The position numbers and the translations under genes were made by a program. From contig CM049319.1 in NCBI GenBank assembly GCA_026874595.1, positions 6,582,101-6,646,100 of the forward strand: DNA of 64,000 bases, written 5' to 3'. The stretch's first letter is position 1. Each line of letters starts with the position of its first letter. A model generated the notes under the pieces. The model saw only the letters and a list, made by a program, of their open reading frames with translations. It did no database searches and was not told the DNA's origin. Below are positions 34,185 through 45,900 of this stretch, piece by piece. Source of the DNA: Sipunculus nudus (lineage: Eukaryota > Annelida > Sipuncula > Golfingiida > Sipunculidae).

Positions 34185-35675
34185 CTTTTTAAGGCTGCAT
34201 GCCTTAAAACATGAGGCGCGCTGGTCACCAATTTATGTGATATGTTTAAAACTCTTCCCTCAAGATAGGAAGTTTGTAACGGTCCTGATTGACCATCCCG
34301 TAAAAAGGACAGCGCCCTTGTATTATACGGTACCAGTGAGTGGGTGGATGGGATATCTTACAAAATAACACAACGTTGGATATAGTGTCGTCCAAATGTG
34401 TAAACAGAGTTTATCCACAGTTGGGAAACCAAAATTGGACCAACATTGCCATTTAATGCTGTTCTAGTGTATTTTCTTAATTGTGACGCTACTGGTAGAT
34501 TATGTCCTGTTGAATAATTGCCTCGGTATGTCTTCCAGATGGCTGCTGCCAAACCCGGTAAATCTGCATATATCCCAAAATGGCATAAAATGAAGAATAA
34601 AATTTAGGTCAGACATACATTCACACAATTACCATGTTTCTTAATCACTGTTGGTGTAATTAATGCCGTCAGTTTCAACCTATTAGTAATCTAAGTAGTG
34701 GAAGTGCGTGCATGTTCTCAAGTGCGGCAGTCAGACTTGATACTTTTTTCTGTTGTTAACTTTAATTCACATTAAGAATGACATGATAGCTCCTGTCATT
34801 TTTTAAGATGTCATTTCATAATGTTAACATTATTCTTGATAATAAATATATTTGTCATCTTTACTAGCTTCACGATACTGATTCAAAACTAAAGACAATA
34901 CACAAAGACGAAAGCAAACTTTTCGCGCCTGACATAGTGATATGCATATATCCCGCGACGACTGAAAAATACTAATGTTTGATTTACGATCTAATGAATC
35001 CACGCAAGAGAAGACAAGTAGGAAGTTGCAGTCGTTGATGAAAGAAACTTCGGTCCAGCCAGGTATTTCATGGTTGAATGAGCTTGACGGTAACAATGTA
35101 ACAGATTATTGTCACAGATTATAACTAAAGGGGTAAACATTTTCATTATTTTTTATTAATCTGAAGTCGATGCAGTTTAATATTTCAATTAAACATAATG
35201 TTATATCAATGTTATAAATGAATTGTGACTGAAAATATGACAAATTATATACATTTATTACAGAGATATGACAAAACGATGAAACCTCACACCAGAGTCA
35301 CTTATATATAAATCCTTGATATGAGCATTCAATAATTTTTAACAAAAACTAGCTTTTCTAAACCTGGTGTGTGTCGAGAAGAATAATTAAATAATAAATT
35401 CTAGAAATGCAGTTTCCTAGAATAACAACCACAAAAAGAAATATAACTATATACAATGAGGACCATCTCAGCAGTTATATTAATATTAGCTCTATTGTTA
35501 TTATGTAGTATTATTCATTACATATTATCATTTAAATTTGGATAAGAAATTGTTACCAAGGACATTTTTTAAAATGTTTCTCCCCCCCCCTTTAGTATTA
35601 TAATTATTAATTTTATTAATTAAAATTATTAATATTATTATTATTTTTTTCATTATTATATTCATTATTATTATT
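34185..35675. other. Intergenic sequence, nothing recognised
   Basis: No coding signal I can name. Confidence 0.5.
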
Positions 35676-35823
35676 ATCATCACCATAATCGTTATTATTA
35701 TTACCATCATAATCAATATAATTATTATTATTAGAAGTCGTAGTAGCAGTAGTAGTGGTAGCAGTAGTAGTAGCATTATTATAATAGTTATTATTTTGAT
35801 TATTAATACTTTTATTATTACTC

Positions 35824-35867
<44 letters not shown>

Positions 35868-36071
35868 ATTATAATTAATCACATGGCCTCATGTAAATTA
35901 TCAAAAGTACTCAAATTATTTTTATCATCACCATAATCGTTATTATTATTACCATCATAATCAATATAATTATTATTATTAGAAGTCGTAGTAGCAGTAG
36001 TAGTGGTAGCAGTAGTAGTAGCATTATTATAATAGTTATTATTTTGATTATTAATACTTTTATTATTACTC

Positions 36072-36121
<50 letters not shown>

Positions 36122-36176
36122 ATTAATATTATAATTAATCACATGGCCTCATGTAAATTATCAAAAGTACTCAAAT
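35676..36176. repeat. Tandem duplication of a ~250-bp ATT-rich unit
   Basis: The segment from ATCATCACCATAATCG to TCAAAAGTACTCAAAT occurs twice, 248 bp apart and almost identical apart from the length of the inner (ATT)n run. The Asn/Thr-rich ORFs here come from the trinucleotide repeats. Confidence 0.9.
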
Positions 36177-36334
36177 GTTATTTGGTTTAAATTGAATAAT
36201 GTACTAAATCCTCATGACCACTCTGTTAAATACTTAGCTAAATGTAACTAAATATTTAATAAAATAACAAAATGGTAAAGCTCACGTTAATGTGTAAACC
36301 GCACGCGTGATATGAAACTTGTAAACATTTGCCC

Positions 36335-36343
36335 GAATAAGTG
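36335..36343 (+). repeat. 9-bp target-site duplication (left)
   Basis: GAATAAGTG directly before the left terminus; repeated at 40528-40536 directly after the right terminus. Confidence 0.85.
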
Positions 36344-37327
36344 GGGTCTGTCTAAAACGCGGAGAATCCGCGGAGAGATGGAGAATTCGCGGAGAATTTG
36401 CGGAGAATTCGTGGAGAATTGACGGACAGTTTTTATATTCAATGATACTTTTAAATGCACATTAAAATCACTTAAAACCACCGACAATATTACTCTTAAC
36501 ATATTTGCGCACTAATAAATGAACGAAATAATTTTAAAAATCTGTATATAATTAAAAGATTTATGCTTAACAATGTAGACTCGCCGCCGAGTGAATGCGT
36601 TACACAAAATCTAACACCCGTCTGAGTCACCAGCTGACACTGACAGATCTTTAGACGAAAACGCAAAACACCTAATATTTGAACAGTTTATTGTGCAAAC
36701 AATAACAAAACCATGCACGTGTATCAAATTTACAGGTGTTAAACGATATATATATAATATGATTAATAAATCATAATTTTACCTACAATTATTGATAGAT
36801 AAAAAAAACCACTATCACCATTCATAGTGTATGGACCCAATTTACATGCACAAATAAAAGGTGAAACACAAACATTCGACTTTACACACTTTATACACAA
36901 AATAATAGATTGCCCCTTTAAGCTAAAGAATCAATTTGGCAGTAGGATTAAATAAAATAAAAGAAAAAATCGTAAATATATATTGTAATCACAGTTAAAG
37001 AATTATATTTTTCTTATTCTGTACAAAATACACCACACTGCTTTCTGGCCATAACAATACAGAGTATAATAATAAAAAAAATTAAACTATAGCACAATGT
37101 ACACATACATACAGCAATAGTACATGAACTTATTTGTACAATCTTCACAAAACCATTTCATTTTTTAATTGCTTTAGTTATTTTAAAGACATATGCACAT
37201 TTAAAATGAAACGATTTATTACATTTTTTCTTTTTCTTTTTCACAACCAATCATGTCTTCGAATAATTCTCCTGATCATCATTCACATTCAATCCCATGC
37301 AATGGTCACATTTGCATTATATTTAGG

Positions 37328-37537
37328 TTAGTTAGGTTTTGGTGTTCCAGGAGAACGTTTTGCTTGAGGAAATGGTGTGAAAATGCCTGAATCGTAACAA
37401 GAAACTAAGTGTTGTTGCATCAATCCATTGTTAAAATGTTCAATTTGTTTAATTTCTAGATTGAAACGAAAATCAACTGCATTTGCAATCACAAATAGTC
37501 CACAGTCTCCTGATGCTATATTCGTTGTCTCTGGCAT
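37328..37537 (-). pseudogene. Ulp1/C48-type cysteine protease C-terminus, transposon-borne
   Basis: The frame reads ASGDCGLFVIANAVDFRFN, then FNNGLMQQHLVSCYDSGIFTPFPQ. This is the C-terminal block of Ulp1/SENP-like proteases, with the catalytic Cys in GDCGLF and the usual MR/QxHL...C...G...FP tail found in transposon-encoded versions. The catalytic His and Asp would lie upstream and are not visible. A CAG just before the block could be a splice acceptor. It sits inside the 36344-40527 element, so it is a transposon passenger or relic, not a host SUMO protease. Confidence 0.6.
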
Positions 37538-39869
37538 GGCACAAATAAAATCTTAAGAGAAGAACTGAGAGCTGAATTTTACATTAATGTACAGATTTTT
37601 AATCATTTTGGTAACTTAACAGATACGCAGGCCCGTAGGCTGGGGGGGGGGGGGGGGGGGGGTTCGGTGGGTTCGGACGAACCCCCCCGCTGAGCATCTA
37701 AGTTCCACCTGACGAATACAGATATGCCATAATCTGGGAAAATTTAACCCTTCTGTCGGGTTCCATGCATGTTCTGTCAGGGAAAGACTATAATTCTGTA
37801 TAAATATTGTTTATAGCGGCCTCTTTTCTTTAGCTCTGTCAGGGATGTAGATTGCAAGTAGGCCCTACAGTTCAAAATGTTTAATTTCACCTCTGAAGCA
37901 AGCTCTAAATAACCCGTTCACTGCTTGCTTCTGATTATAGTTCGGCATTGGATGTTTGTTGCCATGTGACGGGGATAAAGAGAAAATGGTTGATTTTCCC
38001 CTCTCGTGCAAAGAGGACAGTAGCACCCTCTTGTTTCAGGGCCAACGGATCTAAGGCCACTTTGTCAGTTGATCACAGGGAACATACGTACCAAGGGACC
38101 AAACCAAGCTTGCATGATTCCTTAAGAATAATAAATAAAGGGGGAAAAAACAAACAAAAGTTTAAATATATCATATAGAGATTAATAAATGAGCTTATGG
38201 AACATTTCGATTTGTTGGTAAAGTAAAATAAAAGGAGGGCCTTGCATATTGCTTTGTTAGTTCAGAATACTATATGGCGATGATCCATTTTCTATAGCTG
38301 TCCTGTCAGCAGTTTTTCTTCCCGCTAGATTAGCATGTTTTTACATCTTTACCTTCGGATTTGAAATTTTACAGTAGTATGATGTACAGAAGTTCTACCA
38401 AACCGGAAACTAGGTAACTGTGCTTTGTTCCTTTGAAAAATAAACATAAACTAGTATATGCATTCAAAACCTATTTTAACAATTCAAGACTTTCTTATAT
38501 AAAAAAAAAATGTTTAGCTTGCATCGTTCTGAGGCACAGAACTTTTCATTATATGTCCGATTTATATGAGGAAAATTGAGTGAGTACTGAGTAATTAGAA
38601 AATTTTATGGACTGGATTATGTGTTTGGTCGAAAATCTTTATACTCAATGAATATATGTTAACTGCTTAAGCTGGAGCTCAGTTCATCCAGAAAATAACT
38701 TCAGTTAATTTAGATATAAGTATACATCGGAAATCAGGTCAGAAATTCAATGTATTTATAAAGTAATCAACAAAGGTAAAGTCACTACAATGAATTTTAT
38801 CATATACTTTGACCATCGCATATTGTTTTCTTGTAAGCACTGTTGATTTAATTTTCAAATACCGTGAATACATGGATTTAAGCTATTGATTTTGAAATTC
38901 TAAGACAGTTACCCCCTCCCGTCCCCCCCCCCCCCCCCCGCCAAAAAAAAATGGTCAGGTATTTGAGTTTGCAGGGGGGATAATACTATATAATTTATGA
39001 GTAATCCAGAGCAGGGAACACGCCACCTCCACTGCATGTGTACTGGAGGGCAAGCTGGCGATTTGCTAAATATAGATACATGCCGAAGTGGAGCACACAG
39101 CAAGTAGGGACTAAGGAATGACATAATCATCATTTAATATGTTTAGTAATAATATGGATTTCACTCATCGAGGCTCTTTCAGTTACTGTTATCATTTATT
39201 TTGTCAGCTTTAAGGCTATACACCCCCTAAATAGTTTAGTCAACACATTTCATTTATCATACATTACAAATGCATATATAAACCTAATTAGTTTGTTTTT
39301 ATTCGGAACCTGCAGAAGTGCTCCGGGATCTTAATTGATCCCTTAAAGTTCGAGCTCCTGCCCAGTTCTGTCTTATATACTGCTTCATTTGTCAAAGAAT
39401 TTCAAAATAATTCTAAATGCCTTGCCTGTTGCATGGTCATTTTTAATTAATGCAAATTTCAAGTATAGCTAGAAACAACAAACAGTATCCTGTTTGACAC
39501 TAAACATCACCAGGTTTCTTTCCAAGAATGTTAATTTACAAGTTATCTGCATTGAATGTATATCAATTTCTAGCAACCTCGTTTAACTATCAGTTAACGT
39601 GATAATCACTCGATTGGATAGCTATACCGGAGAATATCAAATGACTGTGATGTGAGTTTGACAAGGAATATGACTGTTTCCTTTTTCAAACTGAAATGGA
39701 TGTCAATGCACTTTTATGCAACTGAAATGCCCCTGTTCAGTGTACACGTATATATAGCCGAACCCACTTTATGACCATACCTGTGCTGTAGCAGACGCTT
39801 GCAAAACGCTTTGGATGGGACGTTCTGATCGAGTACACAAGGCGAGATAAAGGACAATTCGCAAAAAAA

Positions 39870-40023
39870 AGTATGCTTATTTTTATTGTTTTCATTCAGT
39901 TAAAAGAAACATCTGGTTGATATATATATATGTGTGTGTGTACATTTTGTACCTGAAGAGTGAGCCGGCTTGTAATGTATGTATGCTTATTTGGATTGTT
40001 TTTAATCAGTTAAAAGAAACATC

Positions 40024-40088
<65 letters not shown>

Positions 40089-40115
40089 TTTTGTACCTGA
40101 AGAGTGAGCCGGCTT
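39870..40115 (+). repeat. Tandem duplication with (TA)n expansion
   Basis: A segment from TATGCTTATTT through CAGTTAAAAGAAACATC to CTGAAGAGTGAGCCGGCTTG occurs twice. The second copy has its short TA run expanded to ~50 bp (40031-40082). Confidence 0.85.
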
Positions 40116-40261
40116 GACTGCTGCTCTCACGAAACGTACAGATCTGTCACACAAACTCATGAAGTCAAACTAACCGTACATTAATTATTTATTTATAAAC
40201 GCTCCCATATGGTAGAGCACTATCACCGCGATGTATTGAATTCCTGTTATGTAAACAATAC

Positions 40262-40266
<5 letters not shown>

Positions 40267-40311
<45 letters not shown>
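40267..40311. repeat. (TA)n microsatellite
   Basis: About 22 TA units inside the nested transposon. Confidence 0.95.
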
Positions 40312-40314
<3 letters not shown>

Positions 40315-40536
40315 GTTCCACCATCAGTGAAAACGAACCCTCCCACTCGGCAGTCAGCCTACGGGCCTGATACGTTAATATGTGAAGAGTAATATAGTTG
40401 GAGATTTTAAGTAATTTTAACGTGTATTTAAAAGTATTATTGCATATAAAAACTCTCCGCAAATTCTCCACGAATTCTCCGCGAATTCTCCATCTCTCCG
40501 CGGATTCTCCGCGTTTTAGATAGACCCGAATAAGTG

Positions 40537-40652
40537 AGCGCAGTCACGGTTAATCATTGATGACAAACCGGTTTGAGACAAGAGCGGAAGTTGAAAGATT
40601 GTCAAAAGTGAATTTCTCTCAGAACTGAAGCTTTCCACTTTTCCTGTACTGT
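40537..40652 (+). promoter_or_regulatory. Candidate aph-1 promoter and noncoding first exon
   Basis: AGAGCGGAAGTTG is an ETS-like GGAA site typical of housekeeping promoters. The sequence then runs to CTGTACTGTAAG followed by GTATAT, a plausible splice donor near 40653. The first coding exon of aph-1 begins at an acceptor (42861) with only 13 untranslated bases, so an upstream noncoding exon must exist. This is the best candidate I see. The long-TIR transposon ends immediately upstream. Confidence 0.35.
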
Positions 40653-41700
40653 AAGGTATATCATACAGTAAGTATATTTGAGAACGAAAAAAGGACATAT
40701 CTTATGTAGCGTATTAGCCTTGTTTGAGCTTTATTTTTCTGTACTGCTTCGATTCGGGGCCAAGCTAAAATGCTGTATTATCGCCCACTTACTTATTTCC
40801 TGGAACGAAAAATCACTGTCAGCTGTCAGTGTATGGTTGAAATAGTTCTCTCATATTATGTTTGACATTCAATATTCGGGTGTATTTGCCTGCAAACTTT
40901 AGACAGAACTGTAGAAATCTTTGAAGGAAAATTTGAGAAATTAAATTGTCTTAATTTTATTTATTTGCTTAAGCAGGAGCGACTATGTAATTCACTTCTT
41001 ATTCAGAATATATGAACTTCTTTATTACTTACACACTGTCTTGACAAGGTAAGTGCGTAATTGGATGGACAGTATGATGAGTAAAATTCATGTAAAGAAG
41101 GTGTAAGAGGCAGGTGGCAAAATCAAGATAGATGCATGCAGCTAAATATAAATACATTTTCTGTTCACACAACTGTCATGTCTCAGAGAGGTGTACGAGA
41201 TATTCTATAGTCATGCCGTAAAGCCAACTGCATTTGACCTTGTTGCAGAAAGCACAGCTATGATACTTCATTCACAGATGTTGGTATGACAGTATATGGT
41301 TAAATAGTGTGGGGTATAAAATGGCAAAGTATACACATCAAAATACATGGATCTGTTTGTGTCTTTTGAAGTTAATGAGTCATTCTGATAACATAAAATA
41401 TTCTAACCTTAATGTATGAATTAAAATAACCCCCTAATGATCCTTGTAGGCCTGTTGTGATTTTAACATTGCTAACTTAATGACTTACTTGACTTTTGTC
41501 GACACTTGATCAACTGGTACTAATATTCTCCCACTCTGTGATAAGCCCACTGTGCCTTTATTTAAGAATGATAATCTTACACAGGGGTCCAAGTCTAGTC
41601 CTCAATGATTTACTTATGCGGGCCAGCACCATGGGTCATTTCAAAGTATCAAGACCATTTCGCTTATAAAGTAAACAATGCCCCTTTTAGAAAATCTGTT
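40653..41700. other. Probable aph-1 leader intron, nothing recognised
   Basis: No repeat or coding signal. Confidence 0.4.
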
Positions 41701-41714
41701 GCGTGTAAGCCAGT

Positions 41715-42235
41715 TGTTCTTTTTAAGAAAGACCCAGTTGTGGCTCTGTTGTAAACACAGAGCTACAACAGAGCCACAGGCCCCTGCCTTCGTTTATCTA
41801 GTAGACAGGAACGCATGCAGATGGCGACTATGTACCAACTTTGAGTACATTTAGCCTGTGGTTAAGCCACACAGATTGGCTGGTGATTGTTTCAGGCTAG
41901 CTGTGTGTACTGCATGTGTTACATCATCACTGCCAACTTGCTGGCCGCACCTAGCTGAAATGTAATATATCACCTGGCAAGCTGAAACAATACAGCATGA
42001 AACCTTGGCAACATTGCTGCCTGTAGCCAGAGGTAGTGTGTAGCCAGTGGTCCAGTTACATGGACACTCACACTATGCACAAGTGATGATGTAACTCATG
42101 CATGCACACTGCTGCTTGAAACAATTGCCCAGAGGCACTGGGAAAAGCACCCAACATCACTCAGGTGTATTGCCTACTCTCGTCTGCTAGATAAATGAAT
42201 GGCAGGGACCTGTGGCACAACTGTGTTTACATTAT
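41715..42235. mobile_element. Fold-back element with terminal hairpin
   Basis: The ~520-bp segment folds on itself. GTAAACACAGAGC...GGCCCCTGCCTTCGTTTATCTAG (41752-41812) pairs with the segment around 42182-42232. GTGTGTACTGCATG, then TTACATCATCACT (left) pairs with AGTGATGATGTAA, then CATGCATGCACAC (right). A perfect 15-bp hairpin (41739-41753 with 41764-41778, stem TGTGGCTCTGTTGTA) is at the left end. No coding content. Confidence 0.65.
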
Positions 42236-42860
42236 AAGGGTGCTATCACCATCACAAAGTTTCATACAATGGCCAAAGATAACCACAACTTAATTATCCT
42301 ATGTGAACATATAAAAAAAAGTCACATACTATTCCAAAGGGTGGTCCTTTTTGGAACATTGCACTGTATTCAGTTTAATAAACCTGAACTCAAGACAATG
42401 AAATAGAGCAACAGAATGAATCAGATTAAAGGGTCTTGGGACAAAAAAATATTGGATCAAACTGAAAGACCCGAAGAAGCTTGCATGTGTCTGGATTTTT
42501 TGCAGTTACTTATTGAATTATACTTAAAAAAAATATGTTTGGCCTCCAGTATAAAGAGGCAGATGTTTCAGCAATTTTGTGTAAAGAACATAATTTTGAT
42601 AGTGTTAAACATATTTAGTTTGCAGCTGTTGCATTGTTTATGCCCATTCAAATGTGCTATTTCTGTCATTTCCTCAGTCATTCCAATTTTGTGATTTATT
42701 CAGTGCTATTTTGTTTTAGACCAATGAAAGTTCCCCAGAGAAAACTCAGCCAGAGCAATCTTATTAGTCCTAATTACAAAATACTCAAGAAAACACACCA
42801 TTTATTTCTATCATTAGGGCAAAGTTCCCTCATGAACTCCAAATGTTTTATTTATTACAG

Positions 42861-42986
42861 AACAGGCAGCAGGATGACGTTGATGGAGTTTTTTGGGTGT
42901 ACCTTCATTGCCTTTGGGCCACCGGCAGCCCTATTTATATTCACAATTGCCAGGGATCCTCTCAGAATTATTGTTCTTATGGCAAG
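42861..42986 (+). CDS. APH1: aph-1 coding exon 1
   Basis: Acceptor TTTATTTATTACAG precedes 42861. The ATG is at 42874. Residues 1-37 plus two bases of codon 38 form transmembrane segment 1. Donor AAG|GTAGGC. Confidence 0.93.
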
Positions 42987-45900
42987 GTAGGCGATACATT
43001 CCTCACACAGTGGTCATACACTAGTCGTTCTGATCTCCTTAACTGCTGCTTAGTATTGCAAGATTCTATGGGTTTCACCATCAGGGCTGGCACAGATCAG
43101 TGAAATGTAATCAGACCAATGAGAGCATAGCTTCACACTGTGCATCCAATGCAAGTTTCAAACCCATGGCCCACTCTGATTGGTCTGATTCTTGGCCCTG
43201 TGCCAGATCTGGTGATGAGATCCCAAAAACACACAGACCTTAGAATCAGGTTTTGTACTGAAAAAATGCATTTCCTGCTCAATGTTGTAGTTTTGTTATG
43301 CCAGATTGTCTTACCAAAAAACAAAAAACATTTGGATAGGGGTCATTGTTCAGACTATACCTTAATGAAACACAATTAACATTTCTTAATTTTTGGGGAA
43401 TTATAGAACAATTGAGTATGGTAGTTTCAACTAAATTTTATAGAAATCCAAAGTCTGAATCAGAATTGAATTTTCAGTTTTTTGTTACAACCTTTTAGTT
43501 CAATGTTATCTTTTTTATCCAGTGCGTTTTTCTGGTTGATAAGTTTGCTGCTATCGTCACTATTGTGGTTTGCTGTGGTTCCTCTACGGGAGAAGCTGGC
43601 GTTCGGCTTGGTCTTCTCTGTGCTGTTCCAAGAATCCTTCCGGCTGGTGTTTTATCTCTTACTGAAGTGAGTTGTTCATTTTATAACATGTATACTCATG
43701 TCTTGTTGACACATAGGACTCTGGATCATTAGGCAACTCATGAGCAAAGCAATTCACGATACAACATGGCAATATGCAATTTGGTTTGGGAAACTTTATA
43801 CCTTTTATAATTGAGAGCAATAGAGTTATCCAGTTGCGTATTAATTAATATGTATACATTATATTATGCTTTAAAATTGGTTCAGAACCAATGTATATGA
43901 CTTCATTCAAGACCAATATGGACACAGCAAATAAATGGATACCGACTATTAGTAAATTATCAGTTTAGCTATAATTTTGCTTTGATTTTTTGCAAAGACC
44001 ACAGACTTGTTACAGGCCTATTGACACATCACAAGTTACATTTTAAAAGGACATCAGGGTTTTTGACTCCAGTCATAATGGCATCCTCCTGTAATTTGGG
44101 GTTTTGGGCATGGCCCAAAGAAGTGTTATTCCACCCATAGTTTTACTAGTACACATCCCCTTGTCACCAAACTTTTCAGCTTTTCAGGTATTACCTTCAC
44201 ATTGGCACTCAGGACTTCGGCTTATATTCCACATTCACATATGTATCACAGCAGTCCTATCTGTATGGTTGCCATGTCAGACATCTATTTATGAAATTGA
44301 GAGACAAGTTTCTTGTGTAATTAGTGAAGTAGTTAGAGAATGAAAGCTGGGGGGGGGGGGGGGAGGGGGGGGGGGCTGTCAGTAGTTAATATTTCGGCTT
44401 GGTGTCTGGCTGTGATATTACAGTACATAACTTGCTGTATATTGTTGTATTTTAATAGAAAAGCAGATGAAGGGTTACAGAAGTTCACGCAAGCCGACCA
44501 GAGTGGGGGCACGTCAGGGCTTGTCACAAACAAACATCTCATGGCCTACGGTAAGCTTGTTGTGCAAATAGGAATTCTCTAGTACAAGTGATCCTTATAT
44601 ATTTCTCAAGTCTTAAATCAGGACTTGAGTACTTGTGTATGCAGTAAAGATGTATTTACATGATACTTGTGTGTTTAATATAATCCCTATACTTTGTCCC
44701 AAATGAAGATATTTAAAGTTGAGTATGATGTATTAATGTTAAAATGCTTAATACATGACTTTGATGAGGTGGTGCAGATGTACATATATTTACCTACCAC
44801 AACCAAGGGTGGCTCCAGGAGGAATGTTATAATTCAGCCTGCCGTGTGTGATTGATTATCAAATAACGTATGAAGAATAGGAATCATTTTGATAAAACTC
44901 ATCAGAAATGTTAACAAATAAAATATCTCACCTAAGTTTAATTTCCAGCAAAATACACGCATATTTAATGAGGTCTGAGGTCAGGGCGCTTTGGAGGCAC
45001 CATGGTGACTTAACAAAAATCATATAGATTTTCATGAAACTCATTATAAATATTTACCAATAGGGTTTCTCAACTCAATTAAATTCTCAGCAAATTTCAT
45101 GCATATTTAATTAGGTCAGAGGTCACAAGACATAAAACAGGCGTATTATCCACATTTGCGGTGCTCTTGTTAAATTATACAAGTCTAAATACTTGTTTGA
45201 AGTACTGATCATATTATAAAGACCTTGCTGATGTAGCATAGAGTTGAAAGTTGAAATAAAAAAGACATTGTTTCAAAGCTTTTCCATCATATCTGTACAC
45301 TTAATGTTTTTGTGATATTTCGTTAAAATCTTTTTTGTTTCCCAGTACAAATCAGCTTTTATCAAAGGCAGTCATGTGTCAATTTATGGTGATTTAAATG
45401 ATTATGATGTATACATATATATTTACTTTGCAATGCCAGTCTGTTGTTGACTTGTTTAGAAAAGAGCTTTTCAGGTCATTTCAAGTTGCCGTATTCGTTC
45501 ATCCATGTAATATTTGAGGGATGTATGTGTTACATAACAAAATTGTGATGTACAGAAACCAGTGTGATTTCATCTGTATGAATCAAAGTTTAAGATTGTC
45601 AATTTAGGTCGTCACTGATATGTCACCTGACCGTACCGTACATCATTATTCTTTCTTAATTATTCATATTGAATCCATAGATAGGAGAATATAGTCTTGC
45701 TGTTAGATGATTGCCACATTTGTCTTATTTGCCATTTGCCTCTGAGGTAAATAAAGGTTAGCATTGGTACATTTTATCAAATTTATGGTAAAAACAAGTG
45801 GACATGGATTGTGGAATGAAGTATTATTGGTTTTCCTTACTGCCTGCTTCACTAGTAAACATATTCTTAAACTGAGCATAATAGTGAATACATGATGTTT

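Larger units (their letters stand above)
37628..40369. mobile_element. Nested transposon, CAGGCCCGTAGGCTG ends, 5-bp TSD
   Basis: Perfect 15-bp terminal inverted repeats CAGGCCCGTAGGCTG. A 5-bp duplication ATACG flanks it (37623-37627, 40370-40374). The left end continues into a long G run and GGGTTCG; the right end, reversed, also reaches GGGTTCG. It contains a tandem duplication at 39870-40115, two (TA)n tracts and no recognisable transposase. The CAG...CTG ends and 5-bp duplication match those of the MITE at 53452-53657. Confidence 0.8.
36344..40527. mobile_element. Long-TIR DNA transposon with 9-bp TSD (MULE-like)
   Basis: Terminal inverted repeats of ~150-163 bp (36344-36506 and 40377-40527) start GGGTCT(G/A)TCTAAAACGCGG. 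They contain short tandem repeats of a CGGAGAATT-type motif (one more in the left TIR) and end near ATATTACTCTT(A/C)ACATATT. The 9-bp duplication is perfect. Long TIRs with a 9-bp duplication are typical of Mutator-like elements. A Ulp1-protease relic (37328-37537) inside is compatible with MULE or Zisupton/KDZ-type elements. A second transposon (37628-40369) has inserted into it, so the original was about 1.4 kb and already internally deleted. No DDE transposase is recognisable. Confidence 0.82.

Noticed and set aside
33730..34368. Overlapping Arg/Thr-, Asp/Ser- and Glu/Ser-rich ORFs on both strands
   Set aside because: Same cause: a 33-bp minisatellite inside a transposon keeps several frames open at once.
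35528..36142. Asn/Thr-rich ORFs
   Set aside because: Translations of (ATT)n-type repeats in a tandem duplication; not genes.
42416..42694. 92-codon ORF upstream of aph-1
   Set aside because: No domain and no similarity to the APH-1 N-terminus, which starts at 42874 after a clear acceptor; probably leader-intron sequence.
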